Below, in pieces: positions 6,118-6,846 of a stretch of DNA of 6,846 nt; positions within the stretch are counted from its first letter, which is position 1, and each line of letters opens with the position of its first letter. The stretch is from BOG-908 sp964250925. GTDB taxonomy: Bacteria > Pseudomonadota > Alphaproteobacteria > Acetobacterales > Acetobacteraceae. The stretch is from contig CAXUHU010000144.1 in the NCBI GenBank assembly GCA_964250925.1, positions 1 through 6,846 on the forward strand, read 5' to 3'. A model generated the notes under the pieces. That model saw only the letters and a program-made list of their open reading frames with translations, searched no databases and was not told the DNA's origin. Position numbers and translations under genes: made by a program.

Positions 6118-6222
6118 GTTGCTCTCCCGTTTGTCGCGTGTGCAAAACGTCGCATCAGCGCCCCGGATGCACACGCCCGCATCAGAAAGGATTGCACTTG
6201 CCAACCGAGGATGCCGCATCAT
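6118..6222 (-). promoter_or_regulatory. Upstream region of the DUF892 gene, conserved in the second copy
   Basis: This stretch aligns without gaps to 6600-6704 before the second DUF892 copy, at a similarity close to that of the coding parts, so it probably carries shared promoter and leader signals. The ribosome binding site GGGAGAG is identical in both copies. I looked for the GGAAC/CGTT boxes of the alphaproteobacterial stress sigma factor EcfG, which often drives DUF892 genes. A CGTT occurs in both copies, but no GGAAC at the right spacing. TTGGCA near 6203 (CTGGCA in the other copy) may be a -35 box without a good -10 partner. Confidence 0.55.
6136..6176. repeat. 9-bp dyad upstream of the DUF892 gene
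   Basis: GCGTGTGCA at 6136-6144 and TGCACACGC at 6168-6176 form perfect inverted arms 23 bases apart, starting 19 bases before the start codon. The second gene copy keeps the left arm exactly (6618-6626) and the right arm with one change (6650-6658, TGCACGCGC). It could be a hairpin in the leader RNA or two half-sites for a regulator. The choice cannot be made from sequence alone. Confidence 0.5.
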
Positions 6223-6509
6223 TTGAATTGGCCGTTACCAACGGTTTTGCCTGCACTCCTGCGGTTTTGACGGGCACGCATTGGGGCGACCACGAGCTGT
6301 TTCAGGATCGTGAGTTCCAGGGTACAGGCGCCAGAGCCAATCGAAGATCGCTTTCAGCGCTGCGGTGGAGGCCGAGCGCATCATTCTTCAGCGGCCGCGC
6401 GCCGGGGCCAGTGCTTTACCCCAGAGATCGTCAGCACGCCCGCGTCCAGGCGCCGCATGTCCCCGGCCGCGGGCAGGCTGCGGCGGGTCCGGTTCGCCCA
6501 GGCCCGGCC
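6223..6509. other. Unassigned stretch between DUF892 upstream region and assembly gap
   Basis: No gene is recognised. On the minus strand, leading out of the gap, a frame reads GRAWANRTRRSLPAAGDMRR and then LDAGVLTISGVKHWPRRAAA to a stop near 6381. It could be the C-terminus of a gene that begins inside the gap, or chance. It does not resemble DUF892, so the second copy's body is not present here. Confidence 0.35.
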
Positions 6510-6519
6510 NNNNNNNNNN
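6510..6519. other. Run of 10 N (assembly gap)
   Basis: Ten undetermined bases. The round number suggests a scaffolding placeholder, so the true missing length may be much larger. The flanks do not form a continuous DUF892 gene, so sequence is probably missing or wrongly joined here. Confidence 0.95.
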
Positions 6520-6599
6520 CCGATCGCCTGCGTCTCGACCGCGTGCTGGTTGCGCAGCCCCGTCAGGTAAACGTCCATCGTGCCAGTTGCGTCGCTCAT
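6520..6599 (-). CDS. DUF892 / YciE-YciF-like protein, second copy, cut by gap
   Basis: The first 26 codons of a DUF892 paralogue are visible: MSDATGTMDVYLTGLRNQHA followed by VETQAI, then the N run. The metal-ligand Glu in HAVET is present. The start ATG at 6599 has the same GGGAGAG ribosome binding site as the first copy. The beyond-gap sequence is not the continuation. It may be a complete gene whose body fell in the gap, or a truncated copy. The N-terminal changes (GSTST to DATGT, I to V) and synonymous differences show a genuine diverged paralogue and not a repeated read. Confidence 0.8.
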
Positions 6600-6704
6600 G
6601 TCACTCTCCCGTTTGTCGCGTGTGCAGAACGTCGCGTCAGCACGCTGGATGCACGCGCCCGCATCAGAAAGAATTGCACTTGCCAGCGGAGGATGTGGCA
6701 TCAC
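6520..6704. repeat. Direct repeat of 6038-6222 (DUF892 5' end and upstream region)
   Basis: It aligns to 6038-6222 at a constant offset of 482 bases with no insertions or deletions. By eye there are about 23 differences in 185 bases (about 88% identity). The repeat includes the ribosome binding site and the dyad, and ends on the left at the N run, so the full length of the duplicated unit is unknown. Confidence 0.88.
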
Positions 6705-6846
6705 CTAGCATCGGCGCACGAACCCCATGGTAGCTGTGCCATTTTAATGGGCCAGCCCACACCGACGGTTTAAGGGCAATCAGTAATCTCAATAAATCAA
6801 CGTGCTCATGCACCAACGCCGTCATGGAACTAGCTTGCTTGTAAGC
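6705..6846. other. Right-end stretch without a gene
   Basis: A more AT-rich stretch (ATTTTAATGGG, AATCTCAATAAATCAACG) upstream of the second DUF892 copy. No coding frame, RNA or repeat is supported. It could hold distal promoter sequence. Confidence 0.4.

Noticed and set aside
6118..6222. EcfG (general stress sigma factor) promoter before the DUF892 genes
   Set aside because: A CGTT is present in both copies, but no GGAAC at 16-18 bases upstream of it.

Overview
The window looks like an accessory, transposon-scarred stretch of a GC-rich proteobacterial genome. Alphaproteobacteria of the Azospirillum/Methylobacterium type are the best guess. That rests on three things: the high GC, the mix of IS630, IS3 and IS256 transposases, and the pairing of a SPINDLY-type (GT41) glycosyltransferase with a DUF892 (YciE/YciF-like) ferritin-fold protein. 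The genus is inference. Only one gene is certainly intact at both ends by its own signals (the DUF892 gene). A second, the GT41 gene, appears complete. Almost everything else is a transposase fragment.

Left part (1-2160): a stack of four insertion sequences, each cut by the next. An IS630 transposase (+ strand, 5' end off the window) ends at a TA that lies inside the orfB of an IS3 element (- strand). That IS3 element begins at a TG inside an IS256-family transposase (- strand). The IS256 element in turn abuts the cut orfA of a second IS3 element (- strand). The order of cuts suggests the order of insertion: IS3(b) first, then IS256, IS3(a) and IS630. If the nest is intact, the missing halves should lie left of the window in mirror order.

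Centre (2202-4622, - strand): an 806-residue protein with an N-terminal TPR region and a C-terminal O-GlcNAc-transferase-type GT41 domain. Its TPR region contains two copies of a unit offset by about 160 residues. The gene is visibly less GC-rich than its neighbours and has IS remnants on both sides, so it is probably transferred or mobile cargo. Its likely job is adding a sugar, probably GlcNAc, to Ser/Thr of an unknown cytoplasmic protein.

Right part (4623-6846): a heavily decayed IS256 transposase remnant with two 2-base deletions, a lost catalytic core and a 15-bp tandem triplication. It is followed by about 370 bp with no convincing gene, then the DUF892 gene (- strand). A second DUF892 copy then begins with about 88% identical DNA, covering its first 26 codons and its upstream region, and runs into a 10-N assembly gap. 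The upstream region shared by the two copies carries a 9-bp dyad and a clear ribosome binding site. I found no RNA genes, CRISPR array or convincing replication or attachment site. I see no clear evidence of a new multi-gene system. The most informative items are the nested insertions, the duplicated TPR unit of the glycosyltransferase and the DUF892 duplication at the gap.
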